Shown here: piece by piece, positions 1 through 7,628 of the stretch | How the letters are laid out: the number at the start of each line of letters is the position of its first letter | How positions within the stretch are numbered: position 1 is the first letter of the stretch | Source: Geothrix paludis | Lineage (GTDB): Bacteria > Acidobacteriota > Holophagae > Holophagales > Holophagaceae | Assembly (NCBI RefSeq): GCF_022808815.1 | Contig: NZ_JAKZLC010000003.1 | Span: 310,001-374,000, forward strand | DNA length: 64,000 nucleotides | Direction: 5' to 3' | Translations under genes and position numbers: made by a program | The notes under the pieces: model-generated | The model's input: only the letters and a program-made list of their open reading frames with translations | Database searches by the model: none | Told to the model about the DNA's origin: nothing

Positions 1-1
1 G

Positions 2-445
2 TGGGACCGGGCCCTGATGGCCGAAGGGAAGGCGCTGGTGGACCAGGCGCTGGCCTCCCGCCGGGTGGGCGCCTACACGCTCCAGGCCGCCATCGCCGCC
101 GCCCACGCCGAGGCGGCCGAGGCCCCGGCCACGGACTGGACCCGGATCATCGGGCTGTACACCCTCCTGGCCCGGGTGGCGCCCTCGCCCGTGGTGGACC
201 TCAACCGGGCGGTGGCGGTGGCCATGCGGGACGGCCCCCAGGCCGGGCTGGACCTCACCGATGCCCTCCTGGCACGCCGCGACATGGCGGAGTACCACCT
301 GGCCCACTCGGTCCGCGCGGACCTCTGCCGCCGCCTGGGGAGGACGGAAGAAGCGCTTGCCTCCTACCGCCAGGCCCTCGGGCTGGTCCAGCAGGGGCCC
401 GAGCGGCGGTTCCTCGAGCGGCGAGTGGCCGAGCTTCAAAAATAA
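2..445 (+). CDS. ECF RNA polymerase sigma factor, C-terminal part (5'-truncated by window)
   Basis: The reading frame is open from base 2 and begins inside a protein with residues WDRALMAEG, followed by a helical, tetratricopeptide-like C-terminal region with LQAAIAAAHAEA, VVDLNRAVAVAM and a final EEALASYRQAL helix. This is the C-terminal extension of the large ECF sigma factors that are commonly paired with YCII-domain proteins (known family association). The DNA-binding sigma2/sigma4 regions lie upstream of the window. A YCII-domain gene follows 361 bases downstream on the same strand, which supports the call. The stop codon is TAA at 443-445. Confidence 0.8.
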   Translation, partial: WDRALMAEGKALVDQALASRRVGAYTLQAAIAAAHAEAAEAPATDWTRIIGLYTLLARVAPSPVVDLNRAVAVAMRDGPQAGLDLTDALLARRDMAEYHLAHSVRADLCRRLGRTEEALASYRQALGLVQQGPERRFLERRVAELQK

Positions 446-479
446 TTCCTGATTATTGGCCTACTCGCGCTTGGTAATG

Positions 480-720
480 ATCGAACCTCGAAAGACGCGA
501 ATCGCCCTGCGGGCGCGCGAATGGCGAACGATCCTGCTTCCGCCTCCACGCGCGGGGCGGGTCTGGCGGCCTTCAGAAGCCGGCATTCCCGCCCCGCGTG
601 TGCCCAGCCGCGCATCGCGCGGCTGGGGGCCGAAGGCCCAGGCGGCCTATCTCCGCCGCGTTTCGCGCCCTTTCGCGTCATTCGCGGTTCCTTGCTTTTC
701 TGGCTGGGTCAGGCCGATTA
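480..720. repeat. Structured intergenic block, possible interspersed repeat
   Basis: The 361-base gap between the sigma factor and the YCII gene has no convincing gene. It holds a block in which CGCGAAT occurs twice on the plus strand near the left end (about 493 and 518) and once on the minus strand near the right end (about 679), next to several further TTTCGCG words. The centre contains two strong hairpins. Both the inverted placement of the CGCGAAT words and the central hairpins are visible. That it is a dispersed family is inference. Confidence 0.4.
603..627. other. Perfect 11-bp hairpin
   Basis: CCCAGCCGCGC and GCGCGGCTGGG are exact reverse complements separated by the three bases ATC. 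A second short hairpin (GGGCC-GAA-GGCCC) follows immediately. No T-run follows on either strand, so this is not a typical intrinsic terminator. Confidence 0.7.
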
Positions 721-806
721 CAAAAAAACTTCGGTTCCCTGTCGAAACAGCGCCTCCCCGAACGACCAGGGGGTGAAGGGGTCAGAGCAACCCCATAGGA
801 GCCACC

Positions 807-1214
807 ATGAAATACATCTGTTTCGGGTACCTCGATGTTCAGCAGTGGGCGACCCTCTCCCAGGACAAGCAGCACGCCATGATCGACGCGTGCTTCGCCT
901 ACGATGAGGGCCTGAAGAAGGACGGCCACTGGGCCGGCGGGGAGGGGCTGCAGGGCCCGGACACTGCCGTCATGGTGCGCTTCGAGCAGGGCAAGGCGTC
1001 CGTGACGGACGGCCCCTACGCCGAGACCAAGGAGCTGCTGGGCGGCCTCCTGATGCTGGAGGCGCGGGACCTCAACCACGCCATCCACCTGATCTCGAAC
1101 CACCCGGGCCTGAAGATGGGGCCTTGGGAGATCCGGCCGGCAGCGGACCTGGACAAGATGATTCGCGAAAGCGAGGCACGGCGTGCCAAGGCCAAGGGGA
1201 AACCTGCTTCCTGA
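807..1214 (+). CDS. YCII-related (YciI/DGPF domain) protein
   Basis: A 135-residue protein beginning MKYICFGYLD, with the family's hallmark DGPYAETKELLGG stretch around residues 70-82 and a conserved MVRFEQG segment before it. These small ferredoxin-like-fold proteins are encoded next to large ECF sigma factors (family knowledge), and one ends 361 bases upstream here. The function of the family is unresolved. The start is supported by AGGAG six bases before the ATG. The last 20 residues are basic (ARRAKAKGK). Confidence 0.85.
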   Translation: MKYICFGYLDVQQWATLSQDKQHAMIDACFAYDEGLKKDGHWAGGEGLQGPDTAVMVRFEQGKASVTDGPYAETKELLGGLLMLEARDLNHAIHLISNHPGLKMGPWEIRPAADLDKMIRESEARRAKAKGKPAS

Positions 1215-1224
1215 GAAGGGCGCA

Positions 1225-1345
1225 TCAGGTCCGCCAAATCTCCACTTCGGATTCCAACTCCCTGCCTTGGTTTGCGTGCACTTTCTTCTGCACGCGGATC
1301 ATGAGTTCAACGAGTTTTTCCTTGCCGTAATCCCGAGCTTGCATG
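1225..1345 (-). pseudogene. murB-like 3' end fragment
   Basis: Read on the minus strand this stretch encodes a tail ending GRELESEVEIWRT-stop, preceded by LVELMIRVQKKV. It aligns without gaps to the C-terminus of the intact MurB encoded from 2955 to 2062, which reads AELMEQVRTRV then GVELEPEVEIWREHP. At DNA level a 13-base run (ATCTCCACTTCGG) is identical and the rest is diverged. There is no MurB body upstream, because the opposite strand is occupied by the DHFR-like gene. It is a leftover 3' end of a different murB allele. Confidence 0.75.
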
Positions 1346-1371
1346 GCATCTAAACATACGAGAGGAAAATC

Positions 1372-2004
1372 ATGAGCAAGGTATTTGTGAACATCGCGCT
1401 TAGCCTCGATGGCTACATGGCGCCGGAAGGAATGACCATGGAGAACCCCGCGTATAAGAACTGGGGTGCCAAGTGGGGTGCGCTGATGGCTTGGCTCATC
1501 AATCAACAGTACTTTCGCGAGAACCTCCTCAAGCTCGAATCAGGAGGAGAAACCGGACCGGTCAATGACCTGGTTCGCAGGACCACCGAGCGCATCGGTG
1601 CCAACATCATGGGCAAGCGGATGTTCGACCAAGGCGAGCGCGCCTGGCCAGAAGAGGCTCCGTTTCACACACCGGTATACGTTCTTACCAATGAGAAACG
1701 CGAGCCCTGGATGCGCCCCGGTGGCACGACCTTTTACTTCGTCAATGAAGGGCCAGAGCGCGCCCTAGAATTGGCTCGGGAATCCGCAGGCAGTCGTGAT
1801 ATTCGTGTCGCGGGTGGACCGGATGTGATCCAGCAGTATCTGAACCTAGGTGTCGTTGATGAGCTGGAAATCGCCTTGGCACCCGTGTTTTTCGGCGGCG
1901 GGCGGCGTCTCTTCGAGAACCTAAGCGAGCCCGGGCCGCAGTTTCGCATAGACAAGGTTTTTGATGGTCCAGCCGCCACACACCTGCGCTATGTCCGTCA
2001 GTGA
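1372..2004 (+). CDS. Dihydrofolate reductase-family (RibD C-terminal-like) protein
   Basis: A 210-residue protein. It opens with VFVNIALSLDGYMAP (the nucleotide/substrate-binding first strand of the RibD C-terminal/DHFR-like fold), has IMGKRMFDQGERAW near residue 83, and ends with DIRVAGGPDVIQQYLNLGVVDELEIALAPVFFGGG, the usual late glycine motif and strand. Its precise substrate is unknown. The start follows AGAGGAAAATC. Base composition differs from the surroundings: bases 1381-1500 contain 68 G/C of 120, against 47 of 60 in nearby murB (2221-2280). The gene is flanked by two murB 3' ends, so it is probably imported. Confidence 0.8.
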   Translation: MSKVFVNIALSLDGYMAPEGMTMENPAYKNWGAKWGALMAWLINQQYFRENLLKLESGGETGPVNDLVRRTTERIGANIMGKRMFDQGERAWPEEAPFHTPVYVLTNEKREPWMRPGGTTFYFVNEGPERALELARESAGSRDIRVAGGPDVIQQYLNLGVVDELEIALAPVFFGGGRRLFENLSEPGPQFRIDKVFDGPAATHLRYVRQ

Positions 2005-2009
2005 GGGCG

Positions 2010-2060
2010 GCCTAACCCCGCTTAACTGGCCATCAGATCTCGAGGCGCTGGCCGTTGGAG
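2010..2060. other. Possible degenerate attC-like recombination site
   Basis: Six bases after the stop codon of the DHFR-like gene lies GCCTAAC, which fits the RYYYAAC core of integron attC sites, followed by CGCTTAACT. The right side has GTTGGAG at 2054-2060, one base off the GTTRRRY core. The internal arms pair poorly and the element is only about 51 bases, so it is at best a decayed site. This is resemblance only. Confidence 0.2.
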
Positions 2061-2061
2061 A

Positions 2062-2955
2062 TCAAGGGTGCTCCCGCCAGATCTCCACTTCGGGTTCCAG
2101 CTCCACGCCATGCCTTTCCCGCACCCTCGTTCGCACCTGTTCCATCAGCTCGGCGAATTCGGCGGCGGTGGCGCGGCCGTGGTTCACGAGGAAGTTGGCG
2201 TGCTCGGGGCTCACCTCGGCGTCGCCCACCCGCAGGCCCTTGAGGCCCGCCTGGTCGATGAGGCGGCCGGCGCTCTGGCCCGGCGGGTTCTTGAAGATGC
2301 AGCCGGCGTTGCGCTTCGACAGCGGCTGGCTGGTGCCGCGCTTGGCCCGGTACTCCGCCACCTGGGCCCGGATGGCGGCGGGATTGCCTTCCGCGAGCTG
2401 GGCCGTGGCCGAGAGCACCACGCGGCCCCCAGTGAGGAAGCTCCAGCGGTACTTGAACTCACCGGCTTCGGGCGCCTTCTCCACCAGCTCACCGTCGGGC
2501 GTGATGAAGCGGTAGCGCGCGAGCACATCCACCCACTCGCGGCCGTAGGCGCCCGCGTTCATGCGGATGGCGCCGCCAAGGGAGCCAGGAATGCCGCTGG
2601 CGAACTCCAGGCCCGACAGCCCGGCGGCGGCCGCGGCCTCTGCCAGGGCGATGTGGCCGTGGCTGGCGGGCGCGGTGATCCGCGTGCCGTCGCGCTGGAC
2701 GATCTTGGGCAGGGCGAGCCGCAGCACCGGCGTGTCAATGTCGCCCAGCACCACCAGGTTCGAGCCGCCCCCCAGCACGCGCCAGGGCAGGCCCTCCCGG
2801 GCGCAGGCGCGCACGAAGGCCTGGGCCTCGCCTTCTGTCGTGGGCTCGAAGAGCCAGCGGCAGAGCCCGCCCACGCCCAGCGTCGTGAGGCGCGCGAAGG
2901 GCACGTCCCGGCGGTGGGGAACCTTCAGCAGATCATCGGGCAGGGGGCGCGTCAT
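2062..2955 (-). CDS. murB: UDP-N-acetylenolpyruvoylglucosamine reductase
   Basis: A 297-residue cytoplasmic flavoenzyme of peptidoglycan precursor synthesis, reducing UDP-GlcNAc-enolpyruvate to UDP-MurNAc with NADPH. Visible motifs are TTLGVGG near the start, VLGGGSNLVV (FAD-binding), GIPGSLGGAIRMNAGAYG, and the catalytic region with SKRNAGCIFKNPPGQSAGRLID, whose NAGCIFKNP holds the proton-donor position. The C-terminal HANFLVNHGRATAAE leads to a tail ending WREHP. Length and motif order match the type I family. A second, diverged copy of the last ~35 codons lies 0.7 kb downstream, beyond a foreign gene. Confidence 0.95.
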   Translation of the reverse strand: MTRPLPDDLLKVPHRRDVPFARLTTLGVGGLCRWLFEPTTEGEAQAFVRACAREGLPWRVLGGGSNLVVLGDIDTPVLRLALPKIVQRDGTRITAPASHGHIALAEAAAAAGLSGLEFASGIPGSLGGAIRMNAGAYGREWVDVLARYRFITPDGELVEKAPEAGEFKYRWSFLTGGRVVLSATAQLAEGNPAAIRAQVAEYRAKRGTSQPLSKRNAGCIFKNPPGQSAGRLIDQAGLKGLRVGDAEVSPEHANFLVNHGRATAAEFAELMEQVRTRVRERHGVELEPEVEIWREHP

Positions 2956-2979
2956 CGATTCCAGTATGGACGAACCGGC

Positions 2980-3561
2980 TCAGACCCCCGCTTCCGGCGC
3001 GGGCCGAAGCGAGGCCAGCACCATCTCCAGCAGGCCGTCGATCATGGCGCGGAGCTCGTCGGCATCCTTGGCGGATTCCTTGAAGCCGTGGACGGCGCGG
3101 GTGAGGACGCGGGCGATCTGCTCGGGGGGCAGCGCCTTCGCGGGCGCCGTCGCGCTCAGGGGCGCGAGGATGCCCACCAGCTCGGCCTCGAAGGCCGCCA
3201 CGGCCTGGTCGATGGCCCCCTTGGCGAAGGCGAGGCCGCCATGGAGAGGTTCCCGCAGTTCGGGCGAGGCCTCGAAGAACCCGAAGGGGCGCACGGCCCA
3301 GAGGTCGAAGGCGAAGCGGAGCTTCTCCAGGGGGGTGGGACGGGCGTCCAGGCCATGGCGGACCTCCTCCAGCGTGCGGGCGGTGAAGGCCCGGAGGACG
3401 GTCTCGAAGACCTCCTCCTTGTTGCAGAAGACCAGGTAGAGGGCCGGTCGGGACATGCCCGCGGCGGCCGCGAGGTCGCCCATGGTCGTCCGCCGGTAGC
3501 CGAAGCGGAGGAACACGGATTCGGCGGCCTCCAGGACTCGGGCCTTCTTCTCGTTTCCCAT
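2980..3561 (-). CDS. TetR/AcrR family transcriptional regulator
   Basis: A 193-residue protein with a canonical N-terminal helix-turn-helix (ARVLEAAESVFLRFGYRRTT, then MGDLAAAAGMSRPALYLVFCNKEEVF) and a variable helical ligand domain that ends in the TetR_C-like LEMVLASLRP segment. It is transcribed divergently from an SDR oxidoreductase, with an 89-base intergenic region that carries palindromes. It therefore probably represses the SDR gene, itself, or both. The ligand is unknown. Confidence 0.9.
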   Translation of the reverse strand: MGNEKKARVLEAAESVFLRFGYRRTTMGDLAAAAGMSRPALYLVFCNKEEVFETVLRAFTARTLEEVRHGLDARPTPLEKLRFAFDLWAVRPFGFFEASPELREPLHGGLAFAKGAIDQAVAAFEAELVGILAPLSATAPAKALPPEQIARVLTRAVHGFKESAKDADELRAMIDGLLEMVLASLRPAPEAGV

Positions 3562-3571
3562 GAAAAGAGTG

Positions 3572-3630
3572 TTGACAAAATTTGTCCGATTGTCAATATT
3601 GGCTTTCTGACATTATTAGTCATTGTGTCA
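3572..3630. promoter_or_regulatory. Divergent promoter region with candidate TetR operators
   Basis: GACAAAATTTGTC (3574-3586) is a perfect inverted repeat with 6-base arms around a central A. It lies inside a wider pair, TTGACAA (3572-3578) and TTGTCAA (3590-3596). A further TGACA/TGTCA pair spans 3608-3630. The region is much richer in A/T than the flanking genes and lies between the divergent tetR and SDR start codons, which is the usual place for a TetR operator. Confidence 0.6.
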
Positions 3631-3650
3631 AATTGATTGTGGAGAACGAC

Positions 3651-4568
3651 ATGACGCAAGAAGGTTGGACCTGGGCCCAGGTCCCCGATCAGACCGGCCG
3701 GGTCGCCGTGGTCACCGGGGCCACCTCCGGCACCGGCTTCGAGGCCGCCCGCATCCTGGCGGCCCGCCGGGCTACCGTGGTCCTGGCCTGCCGGAACCAG
3801 CCCAAGGCGGAGGAGGCGGCCCGGCGCATCCAGGCGCTCCATCCCGGGGCCCGGGTGGAGGTCCAGGCCCTGGACCTGGCCTCCCTGGCCTCCGTGCGGA
3901 CGGCAGCCGCGGAGCTCCTGGCCCGCTTCGACCGCCTGGACCTGCTCTTGAACAACGCCGGGGTGATGGTCCCGCCCTACGGGAAGACCGAGGACGGCTT
4001 CGAGACCCAGCTCGGCACCAACCACTTCGGCCCCTTCGCCCTCACGGGCCTCCTGCTGGCGCGCCTGATGGCCACGCCGGGTTCTCGGGTGGCGACCATG
4101 AGCAGCGGAGCCCATCGGATGGGCCGCATCTACGCCGACGACATGGACTTCGAGCGCGGCTACCGGGCCTGGGCCGCCTACGGCCAGTCCAAGCTGGCCA
4201 ACCTCCTCTTCGCCTACGAGCTGCAGCGTCGGCTGGCGGCGGTTGGCTCGACGACGTGTTCCGTGGCCGCCCACCCCGGCTGGGCCCGGACCGAGCTTCA
4301 AAGGCACGCGGGGTGGATCCGCTGGCTTCGGATCGCGGGTCTGGAGGGTCTGCTGAGCCAGGACGCCTTCGGCGGGGCCCAGCCCCTGCTGCGGGCCGCC
4401 ACGGATCCCGCGGTGGAAGGCGGGGATTACTTCGGTCCCTCGGGCTTCCAGGAGATGAAGGGAGCCCCGGTACCGGTGCGATCCGACGCCCGCTCCCGGG
4501 ACGAAGGCCTCCAGCGCTGGATGTGGCGCCTCTCCGAGCAGCGCACGAGGGTGGTGTATCCGATCTAG
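3651..4568 (+). CDS. Short-chain dehydrogenase/reductase (retinol dehydrogenase/protochlorophyllide reductase-like)
   Basis: A 305-residue NAD(P)-dependent oxidoreductase. The cofactor glycine motif is TGATSGTG at residues 22-29, NNAG lies at 101-104, and the catalytic pair is YGQSK (Tyr177, Lys181) with serines at 151-152. The extended length and the C-terminal AAHPGWARTELQRH segment are typical of the retinol dehydrogenase-like SDR subgroup. A longer in-frame start exists at 3582, but 3651 has GGAG in front and leaves the divergent operator region free, so I chose it. Divergent tetR suggests induction by a small molecule. Confidence 0.88.
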   Translation: MTQEGWTWAQVPDQTGRVAVVTGATSGTGFEAARILAARRATVVLACRNQPKAEEAARRIQALHPGARVEVQALDLASLASVRTAAAELLARFDRLDLLLNNAGVMVPPYGKTEDGFETQLGTNHFGPFALTGLLLARLMATPGSRVATMSSGAHRMGRIYADDMDFERGYRAWAAYGQSKLANLLFAYELQRRLAAVGSTTCSVAAHPGWARTELQRHAGWIRWLRIAGLEGLLSQDAFGGAQPLLRAATDPAVEGGDYFGPSGFQEMKGAPVPVRSDARSRDEGLQRWMWRLSEQRTRVVYPI

Positions 4569-4677
4569 CGGATCCAGCCGCCGTCTCCGCAAGGCCGCGT
4601 CCCTCCTCATCGCCGTCATGGTGGCCGGAGGCTTCTGGGCCGCCGGCTCCTCCCCCGATTTCCTCAGGAGTTCCCGC

Positions 4678-5742
4678 ATGGACCGATCCCCCCAATCCCC
4701 CCAGTGGCGCGACGGGCGCTTCCGCAATCCCCAGCCCATCTGGAACGACACCTGGGGGGCCCTCGCCGCCATGGTGCGGCGGGACTCGAACGCGAACCCC
4801 CAGGCCGAGATTCCCGTGGCCCATCCCACGCGTGCCGACTTGGCCGCGGACGCGCCCACGGGCCTGCGGGCCACCTGGCTGGGCCACTCCACGGTGCACC
4901 TGGAGGTGGACGGCACCCGCGTCCTCACGGATCCCGTGTGGGGCCTGCGGGCCTCGCCCTTCGGCTGGGCCGGGCCCCGCCGCTTCTACGCGCCGCCCAT
5001 CCCCCTGGAGGAGGTGCCCGTGCCGCAGGTGGTGGCCCTCTCCCACGACCACTACGACCACCTGGACCGGGACACGATCCGCCGCATCAAGGACTGGGAC
5101 ACGCGCTTCGTGACCCCCCTGGGCGTGGGCGCGCGCCTGGTGCGCTGGGGCGTGGCCGCGGACCGCATCACGGAACTGGACTGGTGGGAGTCGGTGCGGG
5201 TGGGCGACCTGGAGGTGGTGCTGGTGCCGGCCCGGCACGCCTCGGGCCGGGGCCTGCGGGACAAGGACCGGACACTCTGGGGCGGTTTCGCCTTCCTCGG
5301 CCCCCGCCACCGGGTCTACTTCTCCGGCGACACCGGCATGTTCCCGGGCCTGGCGGACATCGGCGAGCGCCTGGGTCCCTTCGACCTGGCCATGATCGAG
5401 GCCGGTGCCTACAACCCGGCCTGGCCCGACTGGCACCTGGGCCCCGAGCAGGCCGTGGCGGCCCACCGGATGGTGCGGGGCCGGGTGCTCCTGCCCCTCC
5501 ACTGGGGCCTCTTCAACCTGGCGGCCCACGGCTGGACGGAGCCCGTGGAGCGGGTGCTGGCGGCGGCGGACCCCGCAGGTATCCCGGTGGCCCTGCCCCG
5601 GCCCGGCGAGGGCTTCGAGCCTGGCGGTCCCCTGCCGACCCAGCGCTGGTGGCCGACGCTGCCCTGGAAGACCGCGGCGGAGGTGCCCGTCCGTGCCACG
5701 CTGGACGGACAACCCGCGGTTCTCCAGGGAGGCCTGCCATGA
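4678..5742 (+). CDS. Metallo-beta-lactamase-fold hydrolase (NAPE-PLD/UlaG-like)
   Basis: A protein of about 354 residues with the metal-binding signature SHDHYDHLD (HxHxDH), an upstream WLGHSTVHLEVDG strand, YFSGDTGMF (third ligand region), MIEAGAYNPAW and PLHWGLFNLA near the C-terminus. The pattern is that of the NAPE-phospholipase D/UlaG-like branch, probably a phosphodiesterase or lactonase with unknown substrate. Start 4678 has AGGAG seven bases upstream. A start at 4618 is possible and would add a short hydrophobic N-terminus. The stop overlaps the start of the next gene (ATGA), indicating coupling. Confidence 0.88.
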   Translation: MDRSPQSPQWRDGRFRNPQPIWNDTWGALAAMVRRDSNANPQAEIPVAHPTRADLAADAPTGLRATWLGHSTVHLEVDGTRVLTDPVWGLRASPFGWAGPRRFYAPPIPLEEVPVPQVVALSHDHYDHLDRDTIRRIKDWDTRFVTPLGVGARLVRWGVAADRITELDWWESVRVGDLEVVLVPARHASGRGLRDKDRTLWGGFAFLGPRHRVYFSGDTGMFPGLADIGERLGPFDLAMIEAGAYNPAWPDWHLGPEQAVAAHRMVRGRVLLPLHWGLFNLAAHGWTEPVERVLAAADPAGIPVALPRPGEGFEPGGPLPTQRWWPTLPWKTAAEVPVRATLDGQPAVLQGGLP

Positions 5743-6428
5743 AGGTCCTGATCTTCGGCGCCACGGGCATGGTGGGGCAGGGTGTGTTGCGCGAGTGCCT
5801 CCTGGATCCCGGCATCAGCCAGGTGGTGGCGCTCGTACGCGAGCCCTCTCTTCCTGCCCATTCCAAGCTCCGGGAGGTCGTCCACACAGACTTCTTCGAC
5901 TACCGGGTGGTGGAGCCGGAGCTCACCGGACTGGACGCCTGCTTCTTCTGCCTGGGCGTCTCGGCCGCGGGCCTGTCGGAGGCCGAGTACCGGCGCCTGA
6001 CCCACGACCTCACGCTGGCCGCGGCGGAGACCTTGGCACGGCTCAACCCGGCCATGACATTTGTCTACGTGTCCGGCGCCGGAACGGACAGCACCGAGCA
6101 GGGCCGCACCATGTGGGCGCGGGTGAAGGGGCGGACCGAGAACGCCCTGCGGCGCCTGCCCTTTCAGGCCGTCTACCTCTTCCGGCCCGGCCTCATCCAG
6201 CCCCTGCATGGCATCCGGTCGCGGACGGGCTGGTACCAGGCCATCTACACGGTGCTGGGGCCCTGCTTCCCGCTGCTGCGGCGGCTGTTCCCGAAGGCCA
6301 TCCTCACCACGGAGGAGCTGGGTCGGGCCATGCTCTGCGTGGCGCGGGACGGGGCGCCGACGGCGATCCTCGAGGCTGCCGACCTCATCGCCCTGGGGGC
6401 GTCTCCAGCTCGAGCAGCCGCGCCTTGA
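5739..6428 (+). CDS. NAD(P)-binding (atypical SDR, NmrA/HTATIP2-like) protein
   Basis: A 229-residue Rossmann protein beginning MKVLIFGATGMVGQGVLREC, with a TGxxGxxG-type cofactor loop, and continuing with CFFCLGVSAAGLSEAEYRRL and FVYVSGAGTD. It lacks a clear YxxxK catalytic pair, like other atypical SDRs. Its ATG overlaps the stop codon of the hydrolase gene. Its last 44 bases overlap the convergently transcribed ogt gene. Function unknown. Confidence 0.8.
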   Translation: MKVLIFGATGMVGQGVLRECLLDPGISQVVALVREPSLPAHSKLREVVHTDFFDYRVVEPELTGLDACFFCLGVSAAGLSEAEYRRLTHDLTLAAAETLARLNPAMTFVYVSGAGTDSTEQGRTMWARVKGRTENALRRLPFQAVYLFRPGLIQPLHGIRSRTGWYQAIYTVLGPCFPLLRRLFPKAILTTEELGRAMLCVARDGAPTAILEAADLIALGASPARAAAP

Positions 6429-6861
6429 CCTCCGGCGATCCGAAGGCGCTCCAGCCGCCGGGACCGTCCGCCGCCATCACGCGGTGGCAGGGCACGAGGA
6501 TGATGATGGGGTTCGCCTTCACGGCCTGCCCCACGGCCCGGGCCGCGCCTGGGCGCCCGGCCAGCAGGGCCACCTCGCCGTAGGTGAGGGTCTGGCCGGA
6601 TCGCGTGGCCCGCAGCACGTCAGCTACGCGGCGGTGGAAGGGTGTCAGGCCAGAAAGATCCAGGGGGATCCCACCCAGATCCTGCGGACTTCCCGCCAGG
6701 TGGGCCATGAGGCGCCGCACGGCCTCCAGCACCCAGGCCGGGGCCTCCCGGGTCTCCTCGCGATCCAGGGCGTCCGTGAAGCGCAGGAGGCAGATCCCCT
6801 CCGCCGTCCAGCCCAGGCGGATCCGCCCCATGGCGGTGGCGAAGGTGAGGAGGCGGACCAT
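6385..6861 (-). CDS. ogt: Methylated-DNA-[protein]-cysteine S-methyltransferase
   Basis: A 158-residue suicide DNA-repair enzyme that removes O6-alkyl groups from guanine. The active site is PCHRV with Cys125. It is preceded by the helix-turn-helix part (TYGEVALLAGRPGAARAVGQAV) and followed by GGWSAFG, as in the Ogt/AGT family. The N-terminal domain is shorter than in Ada-type enzymes. It converges with the upstream oxidoreductase gene and overlaps it by 44 bases. Confidence 0.92.
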   Translation of the reverse strand: MVRLLTFATAMGRIRLGWTAEGICLLRFTDALDREETREAPAWVLEAVRRLMAHLAGSPQDLGGIPLDLSGLTPFHRRVADVLRATRSGQTLTYGEVALLAGRPGAARAVGQAVKANPIIILVPCHRVMAADGPGGWSAFGSPEVKARLLELETPPGR

Positions 6862-6907
6862 GGGCTGATGATGTCACGGGGCGTTAGGATGGTCGTGAGG
6901 ATCTCCC

Positions 6908-7228
6908 ATGAAGCTGCCTGAGGAACTGATCCAGGAATTGGTGGCGCGCCTGGTCGAGGCCGTGCACCCCACGCGGATCATCCTCTTCGGGAGCGCCGCT
7001 CGTGGCGAGATGGGTCCCCACAGTGACATCGACCTACTGGTGGTGGTGCCCGATGGTGTCTCCCAGAAAGAAGCCTGGAACCGGGCCTACCAGGGGCTGC
7101 GGCGGTTTCCCTACGCCAAGGATCTGATCGTGGTTCAGGAAGGGTTCCTCGAGGCCCACCGGAACACCCTGGGCATGGTCTACTGCGAGGCCCTGCGCGA
7201 GGGGCAGGAGATCTTCCATGCCGCCTAG
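6908..7228 (+). CDS. MNT-type nucleotidyltransferase (probable antitoxin of a HEPN-MNT pair)
   Basis: A 106-residue minimal nucleotidyltransferase with the motif GSAARGE (Gly28-Ser29) followed by SDIDLLVVV (Asp40 and Asp42, metal ligands). Members paired with HEPN toxins act as antitoxins by adding AMP to the toxin (known for MntA/HepT). The next gene is a HEPN protein whose start overlaps this gene's end by 11 bases. RBS-like GAGGATC precedes the ATG. Confidence 0.88.
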   Translation: MKLPEELIQELVARLVEAVHPTRIILFGSAARGEMGPHSDIDLLVVVPDGVSQKEAWNRAYQGLRRFPYAKDLIVVQEGFLEAHRNTLGMVYCEALREGQEIFHAA

Positions 7229-7628
7229 GAACCTGGGACGCACAGAGGATTGGCTGGCAAGGGCGGAAGCGAGCCTGGCTCTTGCCCGCATGGTCGGCCC
7301 CGGCGTGGCGCTGGAGGATTTGTGCTTCCAGGTCCAGCAGGCTGCCGAGAAGGCGTTGAAGGCTGTTTTCATTCATCGGAAAACCTCGTTCCCGTTCGTG
7401 CACGACCTCGATCTGCTGTTTGAAGGGCTCGAAGAACTGGGCTACAACATCCCCGAGCCAGTGGATGCGGCTTCGATCCTTACCCGCTATGCCTCGGAAA
7501 CCCGCTACCCCGGCGGCTTCGAGCCGTTGACGCGCGAGGACCACGCACGGGCCCTGGAGCTGGCTGAGGTGGTGTTGGCCTGGGCCAAGGTTCAGTGCGG
7601 GCTCGGGGATCCGGGACCCCGCTCCTGA
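7218..7628 (+). CDS. HEPN domain protein (probable HepT-like toxin)
   Basis: A 136-residue helical protein: WLARAEASLALARM, then CFQVQQAAEKALKAVFIHR (the HEPN core helix with KA-L-KA), then a SFPFVHDLDLLFEGL segment with the HDL that closes the RxnH nuclease motif of HEPN domains. The spacing between the Arg and His (seven residues) is slightly longer than the usual four to six. The partner MNT gene overlaps upstream, and the stop codon overlaps the start of ruvX (TGATG). Confidence 0.85.
   Translation: MPPRNLGRTEDWLARAEASLALARMVGPGVALEDLCFQVQQAAEKALKAVFIHRKTSFPFVHDLDLLFEGLEELGYNIPEPVDAASILTRYASETRYPGGFEPLTREDHARALELAEVVLAWAKVQCGLGDPGPRS

Noticed and set aside
1225-1506. A 93-residue minus-strand ORF as a real small gene
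   Set aside because: Only its end resembles MurB and the rest overlaps the DHFR-like gene in antisense. It is better read as a gene fragment.
3582-3650. Longer start for the SDR protein
   Set aside because: The extra 23 residues would lie over the divergent operator region, lack a ribosome-binding site and have no counterpart in SDR proteins. The ATG at 3651 has GGAG in front.
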